This document shows positions 8,833-16,743 of a stretch of DNA of 64,000 nt, piece after piece. Origin of the DNA: Micromonospora_G sp040676775 (lineage in GTDB: Bacteria > Actinomycetota > Actinomycetes > Mycobacteriales > Micromonosporaceae); contig NZ_JBFAPP010000008.1 in NCBI RefSeq assembly GCF_040676775.1, positions 248,001-312,000 of the forward strand, given 5' to 3'. The notes under the pieces are model-generated. The model was not told the DNA's origin and did not search any database. It was given only the letters and a program-made list of their open reading frames with translations. The translations under genes and the position numbers were made by a program. Each line of letters starts with the position of its first letter. Positions within the stretch are counted from its first letter, which is position 1.

Positions 8833-9530
8833 ACCAGTCCTTTGTCGCCACTCGGTGTTTCTCTCGTGACGGTATGTCTCGCCAGCCTACGACTCGTAGT
8901 TGTTGTCGGATACCTCTGCTCAGAGCCAGTCGGTGGTGCGCATCTCCGCACGTCCTCTCTCGTCGTACCGATGAAGCGGGAGGGGGTCCGGCGCTTCGAT
9001 CGCTCTTGTTCGACGTGAGAATCGTATGAGACGACGCGTCAGTAATATACCGTTAGGTGTCGATATGCGCAGTATCCGCTAATCCTCACCTAGTTTGCTA
9101 CTTTGCGTCCCGATATGGAAACTGAATGCTTATGCGTCCGCCTGATCGGCGTCATATTTCCTATTTGTGGATTGGGGCCCGAGAATCGTGACTCCGTACA
9201 CCCGTTGACACTCGGCGCTGGTGTAGCCCACTGACCGCATTCGCCTGCCACCACGCTGTGGCTGGGTAGATCAGGCCTGGTCCGACCGGCACCGATCCGT
9301 CCCCAGGTCGACCGCCGTACCGCTCCGGACATCCCGCGCGGGTGCCATCGGCGGATGTTCTCTCGATTCCACGGACTAGTCAATTCCAGCCCGGGACGAC
9401 CACGAACGGCGCGATCGGGAACGCGCGTAGTAGCGGTCGATCAGCTTCGATCGCCGTACCCGATCACCGCGGTCCGGGTGCGCGGCGCGGTCCTCGCGAT
9501 TGGACGGCGACGGTCGATAGGCTCGCGTAC
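8833..9530. other. 698-base intergenic region between GGDEF-EAL gene and moaC
   Basis: The part around 8990-9170 is noticeably richer in A/T than its surroundings, with stretches such as AGTAATATACCG, and likely holds the minus-strand promoter of the GGDEF-EAL gene. A 97-codon minus-strand ORF at 9090-9383 has no recognisable features or ribosome binding site and is not called. The last bases hold the moaC -10 element. A small RNA could lie here but nothing in the sequence proves it. Confidence 0.5.
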
Positions 9531-9533
9531 GTG
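9518..9533 (+). promoter_or_regulatory. Apparent leaderless promoter of moaC
   Basis: TAGGCT (9518-9523) fits the actinobacterial -10 pattern TANNNT and ends seven bases before the GTG start at 9531. No ribosome binding site is present, so transcription probably begins at the start codon. The ten bases GATAGGCTCG recur upstream of moeA. Confidence 0.6.
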
Positions 9534-10022
9534 ACCACCTCGGAACATCTCACCCACGTCGACCGGGCCGGTGCGGCCCGGATGGTCGACGTGTCCGGCA
9601 AACCGGTGACCGGTCGCCGGGCCATTGCCGCCGGCCGGCTCCAGACCACCGACGAGGTCGTCCGGTTGCTGCGCCAGGACGGACTGCCGAAGGGTGACGC
9701 CCTGGCGGTGGGACGGCTGGCCGGCATCATGGGCGCCAAGCGGACCCCCGACCTGATCCCGCTCTGTCACCCGATCGCGCTGCACGGGGTGATCGTCGAC
9801 CTGACACCCGACGGCTCGACCGTCGAGATCACCGCGACCGTACGGACCGCCGACCGGACCGGCGTGGAGATGGAGGCGCTGACCGCGGTCGCCACCGCCG
9901 GACTAGCCCTGATCGACATGGTCAAGGCCGTCGACCCCGCCGCCTCCCTCGAACACGTACGGGTGCTGCGCAAAGAGGGCGGCAAGACCGGGGACTGGGA
10001 CCGACCGGCGGACCGCCCGTGA
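9531..10022 (+). CDS. moaC: Cyclic pyranopterin monophosphate synthase MoaC
   Basis: MoaC, acting with MoaA, converts GTP-derived 3',8-cyclo-7,8-dihydro-GTP into cyclic pyranopterin monophosphate, the first stage of molybdenum cofactor synthesis. The 163-residue protein has the family motifs ARMVDVSGKPVT, the KGD loop, LIPLCHP and GVEMEALTAVATA, and a lysine in DMVKAV. Length is normal. The start is the leaderless-type GTG 9531; upstream codons in the same frame do not look coding. Its stop overlaps the start of the next gene (GTGA), giving a moaC-mog pair. Confidence 0.95.
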   Translation: MTTSEHLTHVDRAGAARMVDVSGKPVTGRRAIAAGRLQTTDEVVRLLRQDGLPKGDALAVGRLAGIMGAKRTPDLIPLCHPIALHGVIVDLTPDGSTVEITATVRTADRTGVEMEALTAVATAGLALIDMVKAVDPAASLEHVRVLRKEGGKTGDWDRPADRP

Positions 10023-10501
10023 TCCGCGCACGGGTCGTGGTCGCCTCCAACCGGGCCGCCGCCGGGGTGTACGCCGACACCAGTGGCCCCCGACTCGTCA
10101 CCGGCCTGCGTGAACTCGGCTGTCAGGTGGACGAACCGGTGGTCGTGCCCGACGGTGAACCGGTCGGTGCCGCACTGCGCCAGGCCCTCGCCGACGGGGT
10201 CGACGTCGTCCTCACCAGCGGAGGCACCGGGGTCACACCGACCGACCGGACACCCGAGGTCACCCGGGCGGTGCTCGACTACGAGATCCCCGGCATCGCC
10301 GAGGCGATCCGGGCGCACAGCCGGGCCGCCGTGCCAACCGCCGCCCTCTCCCGGGGGCTCGCCGGGGTGGCCGGCCGGATGCTGGTGGTCAACCTGCCCG
10401 GATCCACCGGCGGCGCCAAGGACGGGCTCGCCGTACTCGGGCCGATCCTCGCGCACACCGTGGACCAGTTGCGCGGCGGCGACCACCCGCAGCCGGCCTG
10501 A
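10019..10501 (+). CDS. mog: MogA/MoaB-family molybdopterin adenylyltransferase
   Basis: The enzyme family activates molybdopterin by adenylation before metal insertion. The 160-residue protein shows the MPT-binding-fold motifs VVVASNRAAAGVYADTSGP at the start, VLTSGGTGVTPTDRTPE in the middle and VNLPGSTGGAKDGL near the end. It overlaps moaC by four bases and is followed by moeA, which catalyses the subsequent metal insertion. Whether to call it mogA or moaB cannot be decided from sequence alone. Confidence 0.9.
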   Translation: MIRARVVVASNRAAAGVYADTSGPRLVTGLRELGCQVDEPVVVPDGEPVGAALRQALADGVDVVLTSGGTGVTPTDRTPEVTRAVLDYEIPGIAEAIRAHSRAAVPTAALSRGLAGVAGRMLVVNLPGSTGGAKDGLAVLGPILAHTVDQLRGGDHPQPA

Positions 10502-10567
10502 ATCCGCAGGCACCTCCCGGACCGGCCCCGGAGTCCCGACCCGGACCAAGCCGACCGCGTACGGCGA

Positions 10568-10582
10568 TAGGCTCGATCGGTG
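10568..10582 (+). promoter_or_regulatory. Apparent promoter upstream of moeA
   Basis: TAGGCT (10568-10573) lies six bases before a GTG at 10580, matching the leaderless promoters of moaC and other genes here. That GTG opens a 12-codon ORF, not moeA itself, so moeA would have a 35-base leader. Confidence 0.5.
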
Positions 10583-10618
10583 AGTGCGAGATTCCGCCGG
10601 TCGAGGCCGGCCCGATGA
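10580..10618 (+). CDS. Candidate 12-codon leader ORF upstream of moeA
   Basis: A GTG at 10580, placed as a leaderless start, opens the reading frame MSARFRRSRPAR, which ends in TGA at 10616-10618. The stop overlaps the moeA ATG in the arrangement ATGA, so ribosomes ending on this peptide could restart on moeA. Five of the 12 residues are arginine. The moeA gene also has its own GAGG eight bases before its ATG, so the peptide may be dispensable or chance. No homology is claimed. Confidence 0.35.
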   Translation: MSARFRRSRPAR

Positions 10619-11871
10619 GCGTCGAACCCGCTGTCGCCACCGATCGGGGCGCCGAGCGCCCACCGGTCGGCTGGGCCGAGGCCCGCGCCCGGGTCTACGC
10701 GGCCGGCCGGGCGGACGCCGTGGCGTCCGTCGAAGTCCCGCTCGTCGAGGCGGACGGGCTGACCCTGGCCGAACCCCTCACCACACTGACCGACCTGCCG
10801 GCGTTCCCGACCTCCAGCGTGGATGGCTGGGCGGTCCGGGGCAACGGGCCGTGGCGGGTCGTCGGGCGGGTACTGGCCGGCGGAACCCCGCCGCCGCTGA
10901 CCGAGGACGGCACCACCATGGAGATCGCGACTGGGGCCATGTTGCCGGCCGGGGCGAGCGAGGTGCTGCGGATCGAGGAGTCCACCCGGACCGCCGACGG
11001 CCGGGTCGCGGGCACACCGCGTACCGCCCGGGAGTGGCGGGTTCCGGGCGAGGAGGCGTACGCCGGGGAGGAACTGCTGCCCGCCGGCAGCCCGGTCGGA
11101 CCGGGCGTGGTCGGGCTGGCCGCCTCCTGCGGCTACGACCGGCTGCGGGTGCACCCGGCACCCCGAGCCGCCGTGCTGGTCTTCGGCGACGAGTTGCTCA
11201 CCGACGGCCCGCCCCAGGCCGGTCGCGTACGCGACAGCCTCGGTCCGGCCGTACCGGCCTGGTTGCGGCGCTACGGTGCCACTGTCGCGCCCGCGGCCGT
11301 GATCGGACCGGTCGCCGACACCCTGCCGGCGCACGTGGCCGCGCTGCGGCAGGCGCTGGCCGGCGTCGACCTGATCTGCACCACCGGCGGGACCATGCAC
11401 GGGCCGGTCGACCACCTGCACCCCGCACTGGCCGAACTCGGCGCCGAATACGTGGTCAACACCGTGGCGGTCCGTCCCGGATTCCCGATGCTGCTGGCCC
11501 GGATCACCGGCCCGGACGGGCGCAACCGGTACGTCGCCGGACTCCCCGGCAATCCGCAGTCCGCCATCGTCGCCCTGGTATCGCTGGTCGCCCCCCTGCT
11601 GGCCGGCCTGCAGGGGCGCCCGGCGCCGCTGCTGCCGTACGTCACGCTGGCCGAACCGGTCGCCGGTCGCGGGGACTACACCCACCTGGCCCTGGTCCGG
11701 GTCGACCCGGTGCTCGGTACCGCCACCCCGGTCCGGCACGTCGGATCGGCGATGCTGCGGGGATTGGCGCAGGCCGACGGCTTCGCGGTGATCGAGCCGG
11801 GCAGCAACGGCGAGGCGGGTACCCGGGTTCCGGTTGTACCGTTGCCGTTGCTTGCCGGAGTGAGATCATGA
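10615..11871 (+). CDS. moeA: MoeA-like molybdopterin molybdenumtransferase
   Basis: MoeA inserts molybdate into adenylylated molybdopterin. The 418-residue protein has the MoeA architecture: LPAFPTSSVDGWAV (normally S-MDGYA) near residue 65, TGAMLPAGA near 105, VFGDELL near 195, TTGG near 255 and LPGNPQSA near 310. The usual metal-site loop GGVSVGxxD is replaced by GGTMHGPVD, so this is a diverged member. Start ATG 10615 has GAGG eight bases upstream and overlaps the stop of a 12-codon ORF. It lies in the moaC-mog-moeA-moaE cluster. Confidence 0.85.
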   Translation: MSVEPAVATDRGAERPPVGWAEARARVYAAGRADAVASVEVPLVEADGLTLAEPLTTLTDLPAFPTSSVDGWAVRGNGPWRVVGRVLAGGTPPPLTEDGTTMEIATGAMLPAGASEVLRIEESTRTADGRVAGTPRTAREWRVPGEEAYAGEELLPAGSPVGPGVVGLAASCGYDRLRVHPAPRAAVLVFGDELLTDGPPQAGRVRDSLGPAVPAWLRRYGATVAPAAVIGPVADTLPAHVAALRQALAGVDLICTTGGTMHGPVDHLHPALAELGAEYVVNTVAVRPGFPMLLARITGPDGRNRYVAGLPGNPQSAIVALVSLVAPLLAGLQGRPAPLLPYVTLAEPVAGRGDYTHLALVRVDPVLGTATPVRHVGSAMLRGLAQADGFAVIEPGSNGEAGTRVPVVPLPLLAGVRS

Positions 11872-11908
11872 CTACCGGCCCGCTGGCCGGGAACGGGAGG
11901 TGGGTTGC

Positions 11909-12346
11909 GTGAGCGCGCCGACTGCCGAGGGCGTCACCGAGGTGGCGGTCACCACCGAACCACTCGACCTGGCCGCGCACGAGGCCGCGGTCGCCGACCG
12001 CCGGGCCGGTGCGGTGGTCTCCTTCCAGGGCGTGGTCCGCGACCACGATCACGGTCGTGCGGTCACCCGCCTGGAGTACGAGGGCCACCCGAGCGCGATC
12101 GACGTGCTGCGGGCGGTTGCCGCCGAGATAGCCGCCGACCCCGACGTACACGCGGTTGCCGTGTCCCACCGGGTCGGTCCGCTGGAGATCGGCGACGTGG
12201 CGCTGGTCGCCGCGGTGAGCACCGCGCACCGGGCGGCTGCGTTCGCCGCCTGCGCCCGGCTGGTCGACGAGGTCAAGGCGCAGTTGCCGGTCTGGAAGCG
12301 GCAGGTGTTCGCCGACGGTACCGAGGAGTGGGTCAACTGCCCCTGA
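11909..12346 (+). CDS. moaE: Molybdopterin synthase catalytic subunit MoaE
   Basis: MoaE transfers sulfur from thiocarboxylated MoaD to cyclic pyranopterin monophosphate. The 145-residue protein has GAVVSFQGVVRDHDHGR, LEYEGHPSA, SHRVGPLEIGDVALV and the catalytic-lysine region LVDEVKAQLPVWKRQ, ending in FADGTEEWVNCP. Start GTG 11909 is set by a GGGAGG eight bases upstream. Its partner moaD is at 23431-23697, far from this cluster. The gene is convergent with the next gene, with 25 bases between. Confidence 0.94.
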   Translation: MSAPTAEGVTEVAVTTEPLDLAAHEAAVADRRAGAVVSFQGVVRDHDHGRAVTRLEYEGHPSAIDVLRAVAAEIAADPDVHAVAVSHRVGPLEIGDVALVAAVSTAHRAAAFAACARLVDEVKAQLPVWKRQVFADGTEEWVNCP

Positions 12347-12371
12347 GCGGGGCAGCTTCTCGCTGCGACGG

Positions 12372-13823
12372 TCAGTGCTGGCCGTGGTGCAGCGGGACGG
12401 ATCCCGCCCGGCGCCGTTCGGAGTAGAACGCCGGTTCGGCGCCGGGGCGCCAGGGCAGCGTCGCCACCAGCACGATCAGCGCCAGCGCGAGCGAGTTCTC
12501 CATCAGCGCACCGAAGAGCCCGTCCTGGTAGTGCGACACCTCGGGCAGCTTGTGCTCGTACGGCCAGATCGGTGAGATCAGGAACAGCAGGTAGAGGCCG
12601 ACGGCGGCGACCGCGTGCCGGAGCCCGGTCAGGGTCGGGAACCAGATCGGTGAGCGGAGGCCGGCGACGCCGATCAGGTTTGTCTGTGACGGCGGCGGGC
12701 CGATCCGGTGCAGCAGGCCGCGGCTGGCGCGGCGGCGGCGCAGGGCGGTGTCCGCGAGCACGATGACCGCCGGGACCACCCAGACGAGGTGGTGCGACCA
12801 GGAGACCGGGCTGATCACGTTGGCGGTCAGCCCGACCAGGGTGAACGCGGTCAACTCGTCACCGTCGGCGTGCGCGTTGCCCGCCCGGGAGAGTCCGATC
12901 GCGAGGATGACCAGGGCGAACGAGAGCCAGAGCAGGCCCGGCGTCTCGATCGAGTCGTAGAGGCGGGCGAGCACGCCGGCCAGCGACTGGTTCGGCGTCA
13001 TGTCCGCCGCACCGACCCGCTCGGTCTGCCAGATCACGCTGGTGAAGTAGCTCATCGACTCGCGACCGGCGATCGCGAAGGTCGCCAGCGTTACGCCGAT
13101 GGTGGTGCCGATCGCGGTCATCGCGGCACGCCACTGCCGGGTCAGCAGGAAGTACAGGATGAACAGCGCCGGGGTGAGCTTGACCGAGGTGGCCAGTCCG
13201 ATGCCGACACCGGCCCAGGCACCGCTGAAGAAGAACCGGCGCAGCGGCCGGTCCGTCCAGCCGGTACGGATCCCACGCCGGGCCCGCCAGCGCAGGGCCA
13301 CCAGGTCGGCCATGATGAGCCCGAACAGCAGCAGGTTGACCTGGCCGTAGCCGAGGGTCTCGCGTACCGGTTCGATCGCCACCGCGAGTGGTACGGCGAT
13401 GCCGACGACGAACCAGAGCGACCAGCCGAGCCGTTCGACGGTCGGCCGCAACAGTGCGGTGAGGACGACGGTGAGCGCGGCGAGGCTGGCGAACACGTTG
13501 AGCCAGCCCGCGGCGCCGACCGGGAACCAGGCCATCGGCAGCATGATCAGGGCCGCGAACGGTGGGTAGGTGAAGCCGAGCGTGGTCATCGGCGCGATGA
13601 AGCTGTAGAGGTCGTTGCCGCTGGCCCACCAGACGATCGCACCGTGGTAGATCTTCATGTCGAAGAAGTTGTACGGGCGTCCGAATGCGTCGATGGACAG
13701 CCAGGCTGCGTACCAGGTCGCGGCGATGATGCCGAGCCGGGCGACGGTTCGACGATCGATCCCACGTGTGACACGGCGGACTGGGGCTAGTCGGTCCAGC
13801 CGTCTCCCGACGGTCGCCGGCAT
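12372..13823 (-). CDS. GT87-family membrane mannosyltransferase (PimE-like)
   Basis: The 483-residue polytopic membrane protein with about 10-12 helices belongs to the GT87/DUF2029 family of polyprenol-phosphate-mannose-dependent transferases (PimE and relatives). Family features are NFFDMKIYHGAIVWWASGNDLYSF (the extracytoplasmic acidic loop after helix 1), GFTYPPFAALIMLP, GYGQVNLLLFGL, SVKLTPALF and SPVSWSHHLVW. It probably acts on lipid-linked glycans of the envelope; the exact acceptor is not known. ATG 13823 has GGGGGTGG seven bases upstream and is preferred over TTG 13844. Confidence 0.85.
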   Translation of the reverse strand: MPATVGRRLDRLAPVRRVTRGIDRRTVARLGIIAATWYAAWLSIDAFGRPYNFFDMKIYHGAIVWWASGNDLYSFIAPMTTLGFTYPPFAALIMLPMAWFPVGAAGWLNVFASLAALTVVLTALLRPTVERLGWSLWFVVGIAVPLAVAIEPVRETLGYGQVNLLLFGLIMADLVALRWRARRGIRTGWTDRPLRRFFFSGAWAGVGIGLATSVKLTPALFILYFLLTRQWRAAMTAIGTTIGVTLATFAIAGRESMSYFTSVIWQTERVGAADMTPNQSLAGVLARLYDSIETPGLLWLSFALVILAIGLSRAGNAHADGDELTAFTLVGLTANVISPVSWSHHLVWVVPAVIVLADTALRRRRASRGLLHRIGPPPSQTNLIGVAGLRSPIWFPTLTGLRHAVAAVGLYLLFLISPIWPYEHKLPEVSHYQDGLFGALMENSLALALIVLVATLPWRPGAEPAFYSERRRAGSVPLHHGQH

Positions 13824-14063
13824 GGTGTGGCCACCCCCGTACAAGTTGTCGAACTTCCGAAATCGCGCCCAGGTCCTGTTGGGAGCCTAGAGCGGAGCAC
13901 CATCCGATTGCCTACTGCGTTATGCGACCGTGTCCGATCCCACACTAGTTCGCGACATTTCCACCACGTTAACGCGGGGCGACTGTTTAAGGTGATTCGC
14001 CGTTTCCGCCGTACCGGAGGGGACACGCCCCGATATCGACCCAGCTCAAACGGTTGTCGCAGC

Positions 14064-14609
14064 TCACCCCGGAAGCCGGCGCGCGGCCCGCGCGGACCGC
14101 GCCGCGATCCGCGTACCGCGCCGGGCGTGTCGCACGGTACGGCTCACCGACCGCCGGCTGTCGACGATCGCGTGTCCGGCGCGCCAACGCAAACCGGGCC
14201 GGCCCTCGTTGTCGACCGCGGCGAGCAGCAGACCGCCGAACAGGCCCAGGTTCTTCAGCAGCTCGGTGCGCTGGCGACGGCGCTGCGTGGGATCGTCCTC
14301 CCGCCAGTACGAGTGCCCGGCCAGCGTGGTCGGTACGAGGGTGCCGGCCAGCACGGCCGCTGCCGTACGGGGGAAGTAGCCGGTGGCGAGCATCAGCCCG
14401 CCGACGAGTTGGACCGTCCCGTTGACCCGGACCAGCGTCTCCGGGTCGGTCGGCAACCGGGGGCTGGTACGGGCCATCAGCGGGGCAACCCGGTCCGTCA
14501 CGCGCTGCGCCCGAGCCATGAACGGCTTGGGGGTGGCGACCGCCTGTGCGCCGCTGACCACGAAGATGCCGCTCAGCAGGGTCCGGGCGACGGTGCGTAC
14601 GGGTCTCAT
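14064..14609 (-). CDS. DoxX family membrane protein
   Basis: The 181-residue protein has four hydrophobic segments and the DoxX pattern: RTLLSGIFVVSGAQAV at the N-terminus, LVRVNGTVQLVGGLMLATGYFPRTAA in the middle and ELLKNLGLFGGLLLAAVD near residue 130. The last 40 residues are strongly basic (RRSVSRTVRHARRGTRIAARSARAA), which suggests a cytoplasmic tail. Family members are linked to redox or membrane-integrity functions, but the role here is unknown. Confidence 0.88.
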   Translation of the reverse strand: MRPVRTVARTLLSGIFVVSGAQAVATPKPFMARAQRVTDRVAPLMARTSPRLPTDPETLVRVNGTVQLVGGLMLATGYFPRTAAAVLAGTLVPTTLAGHSYWREDDPTQRRRQRTELLKNLGLFGGLLLAAVDNEGRPGLRWRAGHAIVDSRRSVSRTVRHARRGTRIAARSARAARRLPG

Positions 14610-14758
14610 GAGACCAGTCTTACCCGCTCGGCGCCCCCTTTACCCCCGCAACTGCCGGACTGGCCGTACGCCGCCCGCGACTGCCCGTCAGGGCTGTGAC
14701 CAGCCTTGATCAGGTATTTGGTCGGCGAATCGTAATGCAGACGGGGGCTACGTACCGG

Positions 14759-14775
14759 TAGCGTCGCCAGGCGTG
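14759..14775 (+). promoter_or_regulatory. Apparent leaderless promoter of GNAT gene
   Basis: TAGCGT (14759-14764) ends eight bases before the GTG start at 14773, with no ribosome binding site. Confidence 0.45.
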
Positions 14776-15312
14776 ACGACTGTACGGCTGCGACCCGAGG
14801 GGCCCGCCGACGAACCGGCGATCCGCCGGGTGGTGGCCGCCGCCTTCGCCGCCCCGGACCGCCCGGTGCCGGCCGAGGTGCGACTGGTCGAGGCACTCCG
14901 GGACAGTGACGCGTGGCTGCCGGAGCTGTCCATGGTGGCCGAGGTCGATGGTGACGTGGTGGGGTACGCCCTGCTCACCCGGGTGGTGGTGCAGCCCGGC
15001 GCGGTGCCCGCGCTGGCGCTGGGGCCGGTGGCGGTGCTGCCGAAGCGGCGCGGGGTGGGTTACGGCACGGACGTGGTGCAGGCCGCGCTCGCCGCTGCCA
15101 CCGAGCTCGGTGAGCGGCTGGTGGTGGTGCTCGGCGACCCGGCGTACTACCGCCGGTTCGGCTTCGTGCCGGCTTCCAGGTACGAGCTGACGAGCCCCTG
15201 GTCCGGGCTGGGTGCGCCCTGGCAGGCGCTGCTGCTGCCGCCGTCGGTCAGCGGTGACGGCGCGGTGCTCAGCGGCGAGGTCAACTACCCCCTGCCCTGG
15301 TCCCGGGTCTGA
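14773..15312 (+). CDS. GNAT family N-acetyltransferase (YhbS-like)
   Basis: The 179-residue protein has the acetyl-CoA-binding core LGPVAVLPKRRGVGYGTDVVQAAL (motif A, about residues 78-100) followed by VVVLGDPAYYRRFGFVPAS. That second stretch is the typical YhbS-like continuation. The substrate is unknown. The start is a GTG with a leaderless-type -10 element. It is convergent with the AAA ATPase gene, 23 bases apart. Confidence 0.9.
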   Translation: MTTVRLRPEGPADEPAIRRVVAAAFAAPDRPVPAEVRLVEALRDSDAWLPELSMVAEVDGDVVGYALLTRVVVQPGAVPALALGPVAVLPKRRGVGYGTDVVQAALAAATELGERLVVVLGDPAYYRRFGFVPASRYELTSPWSGLGAPWQALLLPPSVSGDGAVLSGEVNYPLPWSRV

Positions 15313-15335
15313 TCGATGGTTGTGCGCAGCCGTGC

Positions 15336-16586
15336 TCAGGCCGGTTGCGTACGCAGGTAGCGGCCGAAGTGCGGCACGGTGAACGCCACCGTGCCCCGCT
15401 CGCCCGAGTAGATGAGCCCCTTCTTGATCAGCGCGTCCCGGGCCGGGGAGAGGCTCGCCGGTTTGCGGCCGAGCGCTCGGGCGATCTCGGCGGTTGGCAC
15501 GGCCGCGTCCATGTCGTCCCGCTCGACTCCGGTTTCCTCCCCGGCGACCAGGGACAACGTGGCCATCGCCCGCATGTACTCGCGTTCGGCCGGAGTCGCC
15601 CGCTCGAACCGGGAGCCGAAGAAGCCGACCGCCAGTTCCGCCTCCGCCTCCGGCGCGGCGACCCGTACGTCGGCGGCGGTGACCGGCGAGCGGGGCGCGT
15701 GGTCCCAGGTCGCCTTCCCGTACGCCTGGACGAAGTAGGGGTAGCCGCCGGACTTCTCGTAGAGCAGGTCGAGCGCCTTCTGTTCGTACTCGACGTCCTC
15801 CCGTTCGGCCGGGGCGCAGAGGGCCTGGTCGGCGGCGATCCGGTCGAGCCGGTCGATGCGCTGGTAGCGGAAGAGCCGCTCCGAGTAGGACTTGGCCGCC
15901 GACAGCACGGCGGGCAGGTGCGGCAGTCCGGCGCCGACCACGATCAGCGGCGCGCCGATTTGCGACAGCTCGTGGCAGGCGGCGCAGAGCGCGGAGACGT
16001 CCTCGGGGTTCACGTCCTGCATCTCGTCGATGAAGACGGCGATGCCGGTGCCGACGTCGGTGGCGACGCTGGCCGCGTCGGTGAGCAGTTCGACCAGGTC
16101 GATCTCGATGTCGCCGGAGTCGGCCCGACCGCTGGCGGCGGGCACGTCGATGCCGGGCTGCCAGCGGTCGCGCAGCTTGGTGGCGGCGGCTCCGCGACCG
16201 CTGCCGGCGGCCGGTCCGCCGCGCAGGGCAAACGCTTTGAGTACGCCGAGGAAGCCGTCGATCCGGTCCGGTGCGCGATGGTGCGGGGCGAGTTCGCGTA
16301 CGGCCATGTGCAGCGCGGCGGCGACCGGTCGGCGCAGTGACTGGTCCGGCCTGGCCTCGATCTTGCCGGTGCCCCAGAGCCGGCCGATGGCCTGTGAGCG
16401 CAGGGTGTTGAGCAGTACGGTCTTGCCGACGCCGCGCAGGCCGGTGAGCATCAGACTGCGTTCCGGTCGTCCTCGGGCGACTCGTTCGAGCACGATGTCG
16501 AAGACGTCGAGTTCCCGCCCCCGGCCGGCGAGTTCGGGCGGGCGCTGGCCGGCGCCGGGAGCGTACGGGTTGCGGACCGGATCCAC
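15336..16586 (-). CDS. AAA ATPase with C-terminal winged-helix-like region
   Basis: The 416-residue protein has Walker A GLRGVGKT (about residues 49-56) and Walker B GIAVFIDEMQD, a sensor-like VVGAGLPHLPAVLS, and a lid region. It is similar to AAA_16/ORC-STAND-type ATPases that bind ligand or DNA. The last 80 residues (TAEIARALGRKPASLSPARDALIKKGLI...) look like a winged helix, so DNA binding is plausible. Start GTG 16586 lies seven bases after TACGGT, a leaderless arrangement; a GTG at 16595 is possible. Two inverted repeats with the same half-site lie upstream, suggesting specific regulation. The client or target is unknown. Confidence 0.85.
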   Translation of the reverse strand: MDPVRNPYAPGAGQRPPELAGRGRELDVFDIVLERVARGRPERSLMLTGLRGVGKTVLLNTLRSQAIGRLWGTGKIEARPDQSLRRPVAAALHMAVRELAPHHRAPDRIDGFLGVLKAFALRGGPAAGSGRGAAATKLRDRWQPGIDVPAASGRADSGDIEIDLVELLTDAASVATDVGTGIAVFIDEMQDVNPEDVSALCAACHELSQIGAPLIVVGAGLPHLPAVLSAAKSYSERLFRYQRIDRLDRIAADQALCAPAEREDVEYEQKALDLLYEKSGGYPYFVQAYGKATWDHAPRSPVTAADVRVAAPEAEAELAVGFFGSRFERATPAEREYMRAMATLSLVAGEETGVERDDMDAAVPTAEIARALGRKPASLSPARDALIKKGLIYSGERGTVAFTVPHFGRYLRTQPA

Positions 16587-16593
16587 GCATTGC

Positions 16594-16599
16594 ACCGTA
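16594..16599 (-). promoter_or_regulatory. -10 element of AAA ATPase gene
   Basis: On the minus strand the hexamer is TACGGT, seven bases before GTG 16586. It lies immediately downstream of the inverted repeat at 16607-16626, which would cover the -35 region. Confidence 0.5.
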
Positions 16600-16606
16600 T
16601 CGGCAC

Positions 16607-16626
16607 GTCTAGCCGCTGGGCTAGAA
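16607..16626. promoter_or_regulatory. Operator-like inverted repeat, copy proximal to AAA ATPase
   Basis: GTCTAGC-N6-GCTAGAA. The half-site and six-base spacing match the repeat at 16675-16694 apart from the last base. It overlaps the expected -35 region of the ATPase promoter, so repressor binding there is plausible. Confidence 0.5.
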
Positions 16627-16663
16627 ACAGGTAGATCGCGCTACGGCGTGTCGTCTCGTGAAT

Positions 16664-16705
16664 AAACTAGGACTGTCTAGCAATTCCGCTAGACAGTCCT
16701 AGTTT
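16664..16705. repeat. Perfect 18-bp palindrome upstream of AAA ATPase
   Basis: AAACTAGGACTGTCTAGC (16664-16681) pairs perfectly with 16688-16705 across the loop AATTCC. Its core GTCTAGC-N6-GCTAGAC recurs closer to the ATPase gene. On the minus strand it is followed by TTTATT, so it could also terminate the LppU-like gene. It may serve as both terminator and operator. Confidence 0.7.
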
Positions 16706-16743
16706 CCACAATCGGCGTACCTCGTGCGTGGCCCCCGGCCGGG

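Noticed and set aside
9090..9383. 97-codon minus-strand ORF in the 698-base intergenic region
   Set aside because: No ribosome binding site, no -10 element at leaderless spacing, no recognisable domain and unusual composition.
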